Positions 36,101-48,137 of a stretch of DNA of 64,000 nucleotides are shown piece after piece (positions within the stretch are counted from its first letter, which is position 1; each line of letters begins with the position of its first letter). The position numbers and the translations under genes were made by a program. Under the pieces are notes generated by a model that worked only from the letters and a program-made list of their open reading frames with translations, was not told where the DNA came from and made no database searches. Origin of the DNA: Ramazzottius varieornatus (taxonomy: Eukaryota > Tardigrada > Eutardigrada > Parachela > Ramazzottiidae); contig BDGG01000016.1 in the NCBI GenBank assembly GCA_001949185.1, positions 699,839 through 763,838 on the forward strand, read 5' to 3'.

Positions 36101-39100
36101 CCGCAATGTGCTCCACTACTTTGGGTGTGGCCACTTTGGGCTTGGATCCTCCGATGACGCCTGGACGTATCGAACCCGTCTCGTAGTACCTGAAACGCAG
36201 AAAGCTATGAGCATTTTCCACAGACACACTGTGTGGTTTCCAGTAACCTCAGATAGAACGCACAAAAACGGCCGGATTTGACCATCGTTGAGTCAATCAA
36301 ACGCTCATTCAACGAGACAGCTACAAAAGTCGGCTACAAAAACAGTACAAGTACGTTTTTTCAAGGACCATGACTGAGAAAGTCATCAAGAAGTGAATTT
36401 GTTTGCCGACAAAGCTGGGCATCTGTGTCATTGTCTCCCATTTCCCTACAAGAAAAGCCAGCATGGACTCAATAAGTATATCAATCAAAGTCTCACTGAG
36501 AAAGGGTCCATTCTTTCCGTCACCTTTGGCGATAAATGCACGTCTTTGGCCTTCATTTATCACACCTTTGATGAAATGAAGTGCCCAAGACAATTGAGCC
36601 GACTCATCACATTACAGAGAGGAGGAAAGTCAGCCTCAGGCGGAGAGAAAATATCTCTGAGGACGAAAATCTGGGCGCTGCACCTTCCACGATCAACTCG
36701 CGCACACATTGACGCCCTTTCTTTGGAAAGGTCGATACTACAGGTGAGCGAACTGTTCATCCTTCTCGCACAGCAGACGTCCATTCCAATCTCCCCTATT
36801 GTTTTGGTCATAGCTGATGTCCAGCGTTTTATTAAGGCAGCGGGTAACCGCCTGGACAAAGCCGCAGAATTTAACCAGACATTAAACGACCCCATCCCGA
36901 TGGCCGCTTTAGCCTAATCTACTAATCCCACTGTTTGTAAAGCGCATCAAGCGCAGCTTTATGGGCTTAACATCCTAACTGATCACCGGTGAAGCGGATT
37001 ATCGCGGCTTGGTTTATGCCCAACGTGCGCGCCACTGTTTGCCCAAATCTACCCCAATCACCTCGCGCAATTTTCTGACATATTCTCGAAGTGGCGCACT
37101 ATGGAGCGAGATCCGCCGGTCCTCTGCGCGAGCTCAAGAGGGTAAAAAAGTGTGTGTGCGAAGAATCAACCGAACTGAAAAGCCGACAGCAACCTAAGTA
37201 CAATCCCACTGTAGTGAATGCTCGGGTCACTGTGTGCAGGTGGACGGAAGCATGAATTCGCTGTTCTTCCCTTCGTGTCGTCCGTTTTTCTGCGGTGTTT
37301 GTAGTCAGTGTGCAGGTTCAAATGGGTAGAGTGAACACACTATGATTTACGAACATTCTTTCCTTTGCGGCTGGTGTTTTTACAATGTCTTCCGGTCATA
37401 GTTGAAGCTGGTACGAACAGAGCGAAAGAGATTGATAGTCAGCTTTGGAAGCGGACGGGAAGTCAGCCAAGCGGGGAAGAAAATCACGGAATGACTGACT
37501 GACGATACAGCGAAGGACACGGGGATCCAATGATGTTATGATGCTGCAACATCGGGGAAGAGATGGAGTTTCGGATGCTGTCATGCAGCACGACATATGC
37601 TCATATGGCGACTGTGTGTGCGCCTTTGATGGCGGAGACACCGCGGCTGTCATCTTCCTTGACAGATGAATTATTCAGGGACCAACGGAAACAGTGCTCC
37701 TCTATTCACAAAGTCAGAAGGAAACTTAATAATCATATCGTCAGTCAAAAACGATACTCTTTTTCCTGAACGGACCGACGTCAAAAGACGAGAGACGACT
37801 CCCTTCTCCATCTCCTGATCTATGACCTGCATGCCCCCACATTGCTGACCCCCGTTCATCTGCCGCACGAACATGGCCCAACTCCAAAGACGACCCCCAG
37901 ATCTCAACAGGCCTTTCATTCATTCGATTCCTATATCTCTGCCATCACGCAAGACTTCGCTTGGAAGTTCAAAACCTCTTCAGACGGACAGATGAAACTC
38001 TGGCTGACAGCTCAAATTCATTACACGACTTTCATCCGCACGCGCACAGCTCGTGATGTCCTTCAGATGCCAAGAACCCGAACCGACCGGTGCGCGAGTT
38101 GACACGGGGACCTGCTTCCAACTCAGGACGCTTCTTGGAAAAGCAACAGACCACGAATCGATCAAAATAGCTTCCAGTTCTGTTTCGTCGTTAAGTGCAA
38201 TCGTTTTATGTGGAAAGTTGTGATCAGAAATTCCCGATGAAAAGTTTTCGGTTAGATCTTGGTGACGGTACTAACCTGCCGAGGATCTTGCTGACGCATC
38301 CGTGGCTGACGCGGAGTTGTCGGGAAATGTCGCAGGGTCTAACGCCATTGTGAGCCAGCTCGACAATCTTGGTGCGAATCATGTCGGGAAGAGGTCTGCC
38401 ATTAACAAACACTCCACCCAGTTGATTTACTCCACCGTGACCTGCAACATAGCACAAATTAGCTTTGGCACTTTTATGGCTTAACTTGACGGGCTATAAA
38501 AAAACATGCACCCATGCCTATGCAACGACCCGTTCTTGGTCACATTCTCACTATGGCTCGCACTTCTTCGAATTACGAGAAGTCGAGAACCATCGTCAAG
38601 ACTGCGCCATTTTGTCAGCTGCTCCATCGAGCACGACAACGTTATCGGTCCTTTCCCCGTCATGCTTTTTTGACATCGCTGAGCCTTCACACAATTTTGC
38701 CCAAACGGTCTCCGCAGAAAATTGATAGCTTTGTTTTTTCAGTAGTATCTCACACTAATATCAAAAATGAAAACTTGGGAAAAAATGCTATTCAGTACTT
38801 CAGAGTTCATATGCGAGACGGATGTGTAATATGGAGTAACAATCTATCAACGCGCGAACTGATATGGGAAAGTCACCGTATTCAAAGTCACTATAGCGCT
38901 CTTTCCCGACGGTTGTTTTTCAGAATTTCAAGTCAATGTTTTCTTCGCTCCTGGCACTGCGGGACGTGAAGTGGGTGGCTTGATATTAAAACTCATTGGG
39001 GAGAAAAAGAGCCAAGGAGTAAATTAGCGTGGGACCAGAGAGGAAGCAAGTGTTAAAATCACACACCTTGCGTGCCAATTGTGACAAGTTACCTAGCCAT

Positions 39101-41688
39101 TACCGAGCGGATATGGGGACAAGGAATGGCTTCATGGGGAGTAACATGGCAATCAGCCATCGGGCACTGGAGAGGACATTCATTATGACATGCCATAAAG
39201 CACCATGCTGCGCTTTTGCGGTGCAAGCCAGTGTGCTCAACTGCATCATTCCATCTCACCGCGCATCAGCCCAAATATAACAATCCAATCTTCATAACTC
39301 AATAACGCAATACAAACTAACATATAGAGTCACCATTTTACATCTCACGAATTTTAGGTCTTCTAAACTTTAGCAAATACTATTTTTATAGTTCGAAAAG
39401 ATCTCAGTTAAATCGCATCTCGGCAAATAATTCGACAAGTTCCTTTCTGCTATTGGCGCATGGTTCCACCCACTGACACTGAAACCGCGCGTCACTTGGG
39501 ATCGAACTCTACAAGATCGTTCTAAGTGGCGCAAACTGCCGGCCAATAACGCTGCAGCGTGCGCCACTTAAGCAAACGATCTTGCGGTGCTTGCAGATAT
39601 TCGCGAGATGAAGCGTCGAAATCACTGCTTTGCGTGACAGAAATATTATTGCGAAATCATAAAAGGACCAAAACGCAAACCTCATGCCTGCACTATCCCG
39701 TGCATAGTCATTGTATCCTTATTGAGTTGTAAAACTTTCAAGTTTGGGAGTTGCTTATTGCTGGGAAGGGTCTTCACATTCGAATGCGAGGTCACGATCA
39801 TAACTATGATTTACCACGACAAATTTCCAATGAATACAAAAGCAGCCTGTTCATTACACAAGATATGACTCAAGCCATAAGGGTTCATACTGTCCGTTGT
39901 TACCGAGTAAACCCTTCCATCATGCAATGCAAATTTAAATTCATAAGAACGCCCATTTGGTGAGTTGCCTCCAAGCCTCAACCTTAGGAATATTCCTTCA
40001 AACGCCTCGATCAGTTGAAGAGGATATTCCAGTTGCATATTTGAAGGACAAGATTGCCTTCAGAGAAAAATAATACAGTAATTAAATTTTGATTTGACAT
40101 TTTATTCGGTCGCGAATGCAACCTGATCGACAAAGTGTCGCTGCTTGGGCAAATAAACAGTGGAAGGACGAGTGTCAACATTGGTGTTTACTCAGTCAAC
40201 TTACAAGCAGGTTACACCAGCTAATAATCCGACTCAAATGACAGTCCCCGCGCGGCGCAAGGACTTTTGACCACATCAGCAAACGACCCATCGCCTCAAC
40301 ACCCAACTTTAGAGTGCAAAGACAGATTATCCTTCTCGAAGGAGAGATCGTGTTTGGATTAAAGGCGACGGCAACCCGCAAAACGGCACACTTCACGGCT
40401 TGCACGCCTAAAGGTCACTAACTGAAAGTCCTCAACAGAAACCTTATGCATTCCTATCCACATCTACTGAAAAAAACCGAGTAAAGCTTCTTAGATTTTT
40501 CTGGTCAATATCAAATTCATAAAATATAACATTAAATGGGACGTAGGCAAACGAACCGAATCAGGTCGCTTTCCCAAGTGGCGCACATTTCCATTGCGAC
40601 TGGCTGGAAGTGTTCGTCACTTGGGAAAACGAGCCGGTTCAATTCATTTGCCCAGTTTTAGAAAAATCCCCCGTCCAGTTTTAGAGATATTCACTGCAAA
40701 ATCAAAAGGTATTTCGGGGATTGAACGACGTCATAAAGGTTGAAATTCGATAGTGGAGAAGAAAGCCGGGATGGAAATTGTTCCGCCAAGTCATGCACCG
40801 TCAGACCTTGGTCCTTCTTAGCATTGAGGTGCTCTCTTCCAGAACCGCCATGCAAGTCAGCAGGAGGTCCTGTGTTCATCTCCTTCCTGGGCCATCTGAC
40901 ATAAACACTAATTATATCTGGCCACACTTGGTTCCAGGGAGGAAGCGCCGACACAATGACCGCCATCACCGCGCAAACCAAGTGTGGCCATGGCCGATGC
41001 ACACTTAACAGCCCGAAGAAGCTACGCATCCCAAAAAAGCCCAGACTCCAGTCGGCCGCGGAAACCGGCGCAACGTTCCGCAACCGTCACCCTTGCCCAA
41101 CATAGCTCAAAAGAAAGTTAACCACCTACAACTGCCTCCTAGCTTCAACCTTAACATGTTGAATAATCACAGCCAAAAATCAAGCATCCGAACAAAATGA
41201 GCTCTAACCACCAACACCTTTCTTCTCTTCATGCACATAACCACCAGACATCACACTACACATTTCCGCAAACGAAAAATTTCAGTTTCATTGTTCGTCC
41301 TCAACCACATGGAAGAACTTCGTTCACTAAACCCCGAAATCCACGTCTTCTCGCGAATTCAGGAATCTTTCTGCGTTTGGTTCTGAAAGCTTCACTGTCT
41401 CACAGGGCAAAATAAGCAACTTCGCATGGGCAGTTCGGAGTTTGGAAGGGTTGATGGACAATTTGTCGAAAGATGGGCCATATTTAGCGTATACTTAGTG
41501 GTAGAAGACCAGCACAGGGACTTACTCTTACAGGAGTAATATTCCATGACATTACGGTTGTAGCGATAAGCAGCTGCCGCCGAGAGATCCATGAAGGACT
41601 GGGCTGCCGCTGCCGTATGCTGGAAGTGCGGGTTCATCCCCGCCACGCTGCCTCCTCCACCGTTGCGCGAACCCGGACACAAACTCAT
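30132..41688 (-). CDS. Pax2/5/8: Paired-box transcription factor Pax2/5/8 (shaven/sparkling type)
   Basis: Nuclear developmental regulator used in sensory organ, nervous and excretory development. The nine exons, in phase throughout, are 41532-41688, 38276-38441, 35992-36189, 34084-34340, 31723-31850, 31100-31397, 30813-30989, 30481-30582 and 30132-30205, giving about 518 residues. The paired domain spans exons 2-4: [79 protein letters not shown] and SINRIVRNK. The wording ([27 protein letters not shown]-like) is Pax2/5/8, not Pax6. The octapeptide YSINGILG is in exon 4, followed by MKRKRD. Where a partial homeodomain is expected, exon 5 gives only ETKRQRAMF and a poly-Q run, so that element seems largely eroded. 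The C-terminal [12 protein letters not shown] and final [17 protein letters not shown] fit the family's transactivation/inhibitory tail. Several introns hold MITEs. Confidence 0.95.
30251..30374. repeat. Palindromic MITE copy 11
   Basis: Inner arms CCCAAGTGGCGCACGTTTGC and GTGCGCCACTTGAGAAAACG are well preserved, with right end CATTTGCCCGCGTCCCA. It lies in the last Pax2/5/8 intron. Confidence 0.85.
30651..30761. repeat. Palindromic MITE copy 12
   Basis: Left end TGGGACGTGAGCGAATGA, right end CATTCGCCGGCGTCTCA, arms AAGTGGCGCACTCG and AAGTGCGCCACTTG. It is slightly short and lies in Pax2/5/8 intron 7. Confidence 0.85.
32953..33162. mobile_element. Tc1/mariner-like MITE with TA flanks
   Basis: The element spans 32955-33160, flanked by TA on both sides. 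The left end CTGTATTCCCTCGATAGTTC is mirrored at the right end (reverse complement CTGTATTCCCTCGAAAGTTC). Similarity continues through ACGTCA for about 34 bp with a few mismatches. It is about 206 bp, has no transposase and lies in Pax2/5/8 intron 4. Confidence 0.75.
37086..37110. repeat. MITE half-arm fragment (copy 13)
   Basis: Only TCGAAGTGGCGCACTATGG is recognisable, in Pax2/5/8 intron 2. It could be a solo arm. Confidence 0.35.
39452..39595. repeat. Palindromic MITE copy 14, beside a second degenerate arm pair
   Basis: A good copy has arms TAAGTGGCGCAAAC and GCGTGCGCCACTTAAG, flanked by ACAAGATCGT and ACGATCTTG. Just left of it, 39452-39500 reads ATTGGCGCATGG ... CGCGTCACTTGGG, a degraded second palindrome. 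Both lie in Pax2/5/8 intron 1. Confidence 0.75.
40537..40655. repeat. Palindromic MITE copy 15
   Basis: Left end TGGGACGTAGGCAAACGAAC, right end AATTCATTTGCCCA, arms CCCAAGTGGCGCAC and GTTCGTCACTTGGG. It lies in Pax2/5/8 intron 1. Confidence 0.85.
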
Positions 41689-44600
41689 TCTCGAACCCCA
41701 CGACGAAGAAAATATGCAGAAATATCCTAGAGAGCAAACTCAAAGCCTGGGAAGGTGACGAGCAAAATCAGTGCGGAGATCTCAGCCTTATCAAATGACC
41801 GAGTGGTGATTTGTGGTGTGGCTTGTGCGGCATAGGATAACGTCTAGCTAGATGAGATGATGAAGGGGAAGTGGCTGAGAAATGTCAGTGTTTTGCGCGC
41901 GAGATGTGATGTTTGACGTCAAAGAGAGCAACCAACAGGGAAGGAAGGGAAACGTAGTGTGTATCAAGGCACTTGGTCTTGATCAAGGGTATCACTGTAC
42001 TACAGTCTAATATTGGGACCTGCTCGTGATTGGCTCCACTGCGGTTTAGCGGGCTTCGTTTTATAAATCATCGTTATTATTTATACTTCCTCGTTACACG
42101 TTGGTCAAGGTGAATGGTGGAATGGCTGAATCGTGGCTAAATGAGCAGCGGGTTGTCGGGATGCTTGGGCGCTCAAGGCTGTACACAACACATTCAACAA
42201 TCAAGCGAGCGGCAAAGAGCTGGCGAACCCAATGAAGCGACTCAAGCGAAGAGCTGTGGTACGCCTTGTAAAAACAAACCAACCGGCAACCGTAGAAAAT
42301 TCCACTCAATCCCAACCCGGACAACCACGACAACTTCATAATAATTCGCACAAAATCATGAAACAACGCTGAATATTTAGAAGATTATTTCGGACAAATT
42401 TCGGAGACGAATATACGTATACAAGCAAAACTTCTGAATAAAATTCACCAGAACAAAACTGTTCTCACAGAACGATTACGCTGTTTCGATGTACTGCCAT
42501 GTGAGCCGAAAAATTTTCCAAAATTTCCAGCGCGTTTGTACAGTGGTGGATGCTGACTAGTATTGGAGCGGAAATCACAAGTGCACATTCGGCACAACGA
42601 TCAGCCGGATTGCCAACATGCATAATTGCAGCTTCTTGCTATCTCCCTTTCCTTGTCTCTACATCTGCCTGATCATCGAGAAGAAGACTGTGTAGGTTTG
42701 ACTGGAAAATAAGGGAAGAGTTTGGCGCGCACTTCCGACCGGTATCCCCCACTGTGCTTCCGATTACAAATCGCTCCACACATCCATATTTCACCAGTCG
42801 GCCGCTGGGCGGACTAATTAAACTCTACTCAACACACACTCTACGCCATTAGCCCTCACAGTTGTCACTATCGGATTCAATGCTCTATCCACAAAAATCC
42901 CAATAAATATTCAAGGATCGAAAGATTGGACGACGCATAATGTTAAAAAACTTCGCAAACAAAGACTGAAAACCAGCATTCCCGTATTTGAATAAGATTT
43001 CAGGTATTTATTCCCCTGAATTCTCGAGACACGCAGTCTTTGACTACCTGATTCGCATACGGCTACAGCAGTAATCTTTCAATCCTTTTTGCTACGACGG
43101 CTCATTCGAGTTTTACGTATTATAAATTCGTTCATGGTGATGCAAGAACCCATTACTGTTATCCGAGGTTAATTTTTCTGGCCTCTCCTATGGGCGAGAT
43201 ATTGGCTAGACTTCATGTAGCACTCCACGACTAAAAATACATCTCACGAACCACCCAACATCAAGGTGAAATCCGCCTTGTAAGTTGATCCGTTCTCTGC
43301 GGTTCTCGCCTTCGCAGTGGCGCAATTGCCTGAGACAAGGCCGTCCATTCTTTCCCAGCATCATTAACAAGCTCATTAATGATGGAGAGTGGCTTAGACT
43401 ATTCGTAAATATACCATCCAGACACGACTACTGTGCGCTGCTGCCTTCTTTTCTTTCTGCTCTTTGAGATGGAGAACAAACCTGTCTGGTCAATTCACGT
43501 CATACGACTTTCTCTGTAGGCAGCATTGCGCGCTCCTGCTGTGCGTTTCTAAAGGACCCACACACAATATCCATTCACAGCCACAACCGATCGACAATTG
43601 TCAATTGTACCCGTCAATCACTTCACCAACAATCACAGCTCGACACAAAGCAAGTCAATTTTTTCCTCAAACTCATTCAACGCTAATCCCTACGGTGGAG
43701 CGTTGTTTGTCGACTTGGTGCCACAGCAGTCACCAGTCAAAGTCACACGAACGCCAAAGAAAAACTGCCATACCTCCTTTCCAGAGAAGTTTTTAGGTTT
43801 ACATATCTATCTATTCTGTTGACTATCGAGAATCGCCATTATGGCTTGGATCAACTAAGTTTTTCTTGATTTTGGTGAAGTCCGCCTATAGCGTGAAACT
43901 TCATAGTGGCTCTATGAACCACGGGCCTCAACAATAACGTGGAATAACCGTAGAAACCTTCCGGAAAGAAGCGGAGAATGCTGTTCAGCCATATTTAAAG
44001 AGTGCTACACACTCACAGAAAGGATTAATGATTGTGCGAAGACGCCGAAAAAGTTGAACAAGAGCTGAGTTGATATTGATGGAGCAGTGTCCGTTCTCTT
44101 TTGTACTCGGACAAATTCCACACATATTGTTTCCTTCGTCAAAGCCTTCAAAGAGCTAATCTCTTTTAGCTTCCGCATCTCTATCAGCTTCCACAAAGCC
44201 AGCTGAAAAGGCTACTGTTTCAAGGGGGCATATTTCCGTCAGAGACAAAACACAAAGTCAATTATTTTGGGGTGTCTATCAAGAGGGCAAATTAACTTTT
44301 GCTGGCTTTTGCTTTGCCGAAAAAGCCTCCTCAGCTCGGATTCCACAAAAGCCAGTCGCGGCATCCAGCCTTTGATATGAACGGCATCAATATCAAGGGA
44401 AGATAACAGCCCTAACGCCACCTCCATTCATTTGAGAGGGTGAATGTTTTAATGAACAGAGAAACCCTCTTCTATCGGACGTATGATCTTTGTGATCGAA
44501 CGCTTCAATTCATCCAGCCTTCCCCGCTCCCTTGGCGCACTAAGCAAGACTCTCCCATGGCATATGCCGAAATATGAGCCACATTAAAAACTAATTTATC

Positions 44601-45025
44601 GATACAATGTCGGCCCTAAGTGCCTGTTTGTGTCCGGCGTTCGGGCCTTTGTAAGAGCCGCGAGTAGGGGAAGACCAACGAACCCAACTGTCTAATTCAC
44701 TCATGCGCAAACTAATTGATTGCTTTAATCGCCCAATATGTGTCCCATCTTGCCGTCATTGCTGATCAACATCACATCCCCTAAATCTCGCCCTGATCAT
44801 TTTTCCCACATCGACGCCTTCCTCCAGCTGCTCATCAGAACACCCGCAAAACCAGCATGAATGGGCCGTTAGACCAACCTACTTGCGGCAACCTGCCCTA
44901 GGTCCTTCGTTGGTTCCACGCCAACCAACAGGTACGAAGCTTGTACACTTCTATTTCAATACTGCAAGTCAAAGCTCAGTAACCATCCTTGAGCATATTC
45001 TTTCCGGGACACAATCGGAAATATC

Positions 45026-45142
45026 TGAGACATCGGCAAACGAATTCGCCCATATCGTTGTCCCAGGTGGCGCACGCACTCGGCCAACAACAATGAGAAA
45101 GTGCGCCACTTGTTAACATCGTTGGTCGATTTGCGTGGAATC
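45026..45142. repeat. Palindromic MITE copy 16
   Basis: Left TGAGACATCGGCAAACGAA, arms CCAGGTGGCGCACGC and GTGCGCCACTTG, right end shortened to GATTTGCGTGG. Confidence 0.8.
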
Positions 45143-45930
45143 CCTTGCGGAAGTCCCATTTCATCGAGTTTGCTTCGATCTGTGAAAATTTTTCAAAATT
45201 ATCTAAAAATGTGGCTGTAGTGGGATGACATTTGAAGAGTAAGTGAAAGATGAAGAGTCATATCATGTCTTTGGAAAAAAGAGGTTCAAGGTCGGTTAAC
45301 TTTGATCCACTACGCCAACTCATCGTGGCGACCCTCGGGCTCCTCGTACTGGTATCCTCTCTGCCACCAACTGGTACCACCTTCTCAAAACCGTCACCTG
45401 AAGTAATCACCACAAAGAAATTTTTTCTAGTATTCTTGTACCGTCCTCGAGGCTAAGACCGGCGTCAGCAACATTTTAATCATCAACCACTAAAAAAAGT
45501 GCTCCACGTGGAAGGTGCCGGCGGACAAGTAACTCAGCCTTCACCGAAGAAGCTGCGGCCATCTTGTGTTGCTGCGGTAGCTGGACGACTATGGCAAACA
45601 GCGCTGAACTTCAACGACCTCATTTGCTCGCCGAGGTCCAACCAGTGAAATTTCTTCATCATCCATCAACATGCGACGTTGCAAGTTCAAGCTTGAGTTA
45701 CTGCACCAGCTACGTATAGCGTCAATCGTGCGCGACCTCGCGCATGTACCTTGGCAAATTAACCGAAGAACCTTCACACTTCACCTAAGGCTGAGTTACC
45801 TCTCAGAGGAGCTCCTCATTTCAACATCCAAACAAATTCCAAACACGACTTCCCCAAAACGTTTTAACTACTTTGGAAGCAGGAACCAGTAGAGCCACTG
45901 GCGGCATCTGTCGAGAAACGGGCGGGCATT

Positions 45931-46055
45931 TGGGAAGTCAGCAAATGAATCAAACACGACTGTTATGTCAAGTGGCGCATGTTTTCGTTGTCTTTGGCTG
46001 AAAGCGTGCGCCACTTGAGGGAAACGATCATGTTGAAGTCATTTGCCGACATCCC
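45931..46055. repeat. Palindromic MITE copy 17
   Basis: Full length: TGGGAAGTCAGCAAATGAA at the left, TCATTTGCCGACATCCCA at the right, arms CAAGTGGCGCATG and GCGTGCGCCACTTGAG. It is one of the best copies for deriving the consensus. Confidence 0.9.
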
Positions 46056-47014
46056 AATTTTTTTCTGATTGATATCTTGCCCAGCTCTGAATTTTCTTTT
46101 TCGCTGACAAAAGATTTTGACCTTATGTTTTGAGCATCGAAAAGAAAGCAATATTGACATGAAATGTCAAAGAACCTGTCACAAGGTGAAACTAAATTGC
46201 CTTGTAATCCACACAAGTCAATTGCGAGCCTGCCATCACATGTCATGTTTAACGATGACAAAAACTGCCTTATACTGCCAAGTGCATTTCCGGCAGATTT
46301 CTTGTGCAATTGTAAGCTGACAGCCCGACACCGATATCCTGATCGACAGCTGCGAATCTAACCCGCCAGAAAACTTTCCTTGCGCCAGGAAAGCCGAAGG
46401 CAGTAAATCACTTGTCCACACCTGCTTAAGCCCTACTCTTTTCTCCACCACACAAAATTATGGAAATATCGGGTGGTGTTACACATATCTTGGACAACAA
46501 TGGTCTCATAATTACACCATCGGTTTTTCATAACACAATCGCGACGCGACCTTCTCTTTTCAATGGCAGTACATCATGGCGCCAGGTTGCCGCAAATACT
46601 TTCTTACAATAAGGGCCGAAAGGCAACGTATCAAAGTTCGAAAATATTCACCTTATTCATCAAAGTTCAAAGCGGTTCGAAAAGTGCATTGTGCTGAAGT
46701 CCCAATATCGGTTATTATATCCAGGCCTTATTCAAACACGCCAAAGCCGAACAGAAACCCATAAACTGGTGCGTTAACTTCTGGTCTCGCAATGGAAAAC
46801 GAGCCAACATGCCATAAAACTCCGGCACGAACATGCATTTGCTGTTGTAATACTGTCTTTCTTCCGAGGAAGGCTTCTGCCGTTAATCATATCTCGTTAG
46901 AAAAACTCAGTACGCTCGCAAAATAACCCTCACTTGTCGAACCAATTTCCTTCACCGCTATTAACGTTAAGAATTCTATAACGGCCGCCATTCGCCTTGT
47001 ACCTTTCAGACGCA

Positions 47015-47080
47015 ATGGGTGGCGCACCCTCCTATCCAATAACAATGAAAAATGCGCCACTTGAGACGACGATCTCGTAC
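47015..47080. repeat. Palindromic MITE copy 18 (partial)
   Basis: The core is AATGGGTGGCGCACCC ... AATGCGCCACTTGAGACGAC followed by GATCTCGTAC. A solitary arm CAAGTGGCGCACTTG also occurs near 47338-47352. Confidence 0.6.
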
Positions 47081-47917
47081 GTTTTTTTTTATGCCCAGCT
47101 CCCAATTGAGGAATCACAGTGCCAAGAAACTGTATGAAAAACAAGGACTTATCACGCACTTGTAGATATTGAGTCGGACTACAAACATATTTTCCTGATC
47201 GCACTTGAAGCTTTTCCTTTGAAGATCTGTGCGAGATATAAGCCACTCGGGAAAATTTTCAAGTACTCGAAGAACTTCAGAAAAGGTGGTGTGGTGTATG
47301 AGGAAGTCTGATATGTCAGTACACCTATGTTCGTTTCAAGTGGCGCACTTGACAGATAACTCAAGCATGTCTCTTTGAGTGTTCGAAACGCGCCAAAGAA
47401 CCTTGTTCAAATATTCATTGATCGGCGCATAAACTACTGTGTCGGTATGACTCGTCTGATGTTATTGATGTATCGAAATCTGTTCAAATAACAGCACACC
47501 TTTCAATGCGATTAGGTAGCGACATCACGTACCGGGACGATCGTTTTCATTGAGAAGAGACAGTGAGCGAGGAGGATAGAAAGTCAATAAAACATAATCG
47601 TTTCCTGTCAACAGCAAGCCTGTTTCCGTTCTGTTGCGACGTTCGCACGGTAGCTGTAATGACAGCGCAAGCAAGGCGATGAAAGGGACAAGATGGACAA
47701 GTTAATTGACGGAGCAAGGTATGGCTCAAGTTTCAACCTTTGCCGCTTCACTGTGCCCAAATTTTAACCCTCTACCTCGCCTTCTCGAGATCTATCCTAA
47801 CCACCTTTACCGTCGTGTCATGCTCGAAAAGCTTCTTAGGTCAAAGTAGATCACAACATCAGTCTATCTTTCTGTGAAAATTTTATGACAGCCATCACAG
47901 TAGCTTTCGACGTGTAT

Positions 47918-48007
47918 TTCTTCAGTGGCACAAACTCTCATTAAAATGGTTGAAAAAGTGCGCCACTTGGATAAACGATCTATCTCGAATCATTTGCCCA
48001 CGTCCCA
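47918..48007. repeat. Palindromic MITE copy 20 (left end lost)
   Basis: Arms CAGTGGCACAAAC and AAGTGCGCCACTTGG are followed by an intact right end CATTTGCCCACGTCCCA. It lies about 130 bp upstream of the TNF-like start codon. Confidence 0.75.
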
Positions 48008-48137
48008 GATTTCAGAGTGCTTTCTCCATCCGGTTCACAGAATGAACTTCTTTTTCGCCTGCTGATTTTCGAACTTTTTCTAAGGCTACAGGGTACTCGT
48101 TCGCGGGATGAGTAAAGCTTGAGAAAGGAGAGGTTTT

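Larger units (their letters stand above)
41689..48137. other. Large intergenic region between Pax2/5/8 and the TNF-like gene
   Basis: This 6.4-kb stretch separates divergently oriented genes, so it probably contains both promoters and Pax2/5/8 enhancers. I see no exon with recognisable homology. It carries MITE copies 16-20 and otherwise unique sequence. Confidence 0.55.

Noticed and set aside
36393-36917. 174-codon plus-strand frame, with a 111-codon minus-strand frame opposite it
   Set aside because: Neither strand shows motifs or splice partners. Overlapping open frames on both strands are typical of chance in GC-balanced intron sequence.
30132-41688. Pax6/eyeless assignment
   Set aside because: No full homeodomain follows the paired domain. 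The octapeptide and paired-domain residues are those of Pax2/5/8.
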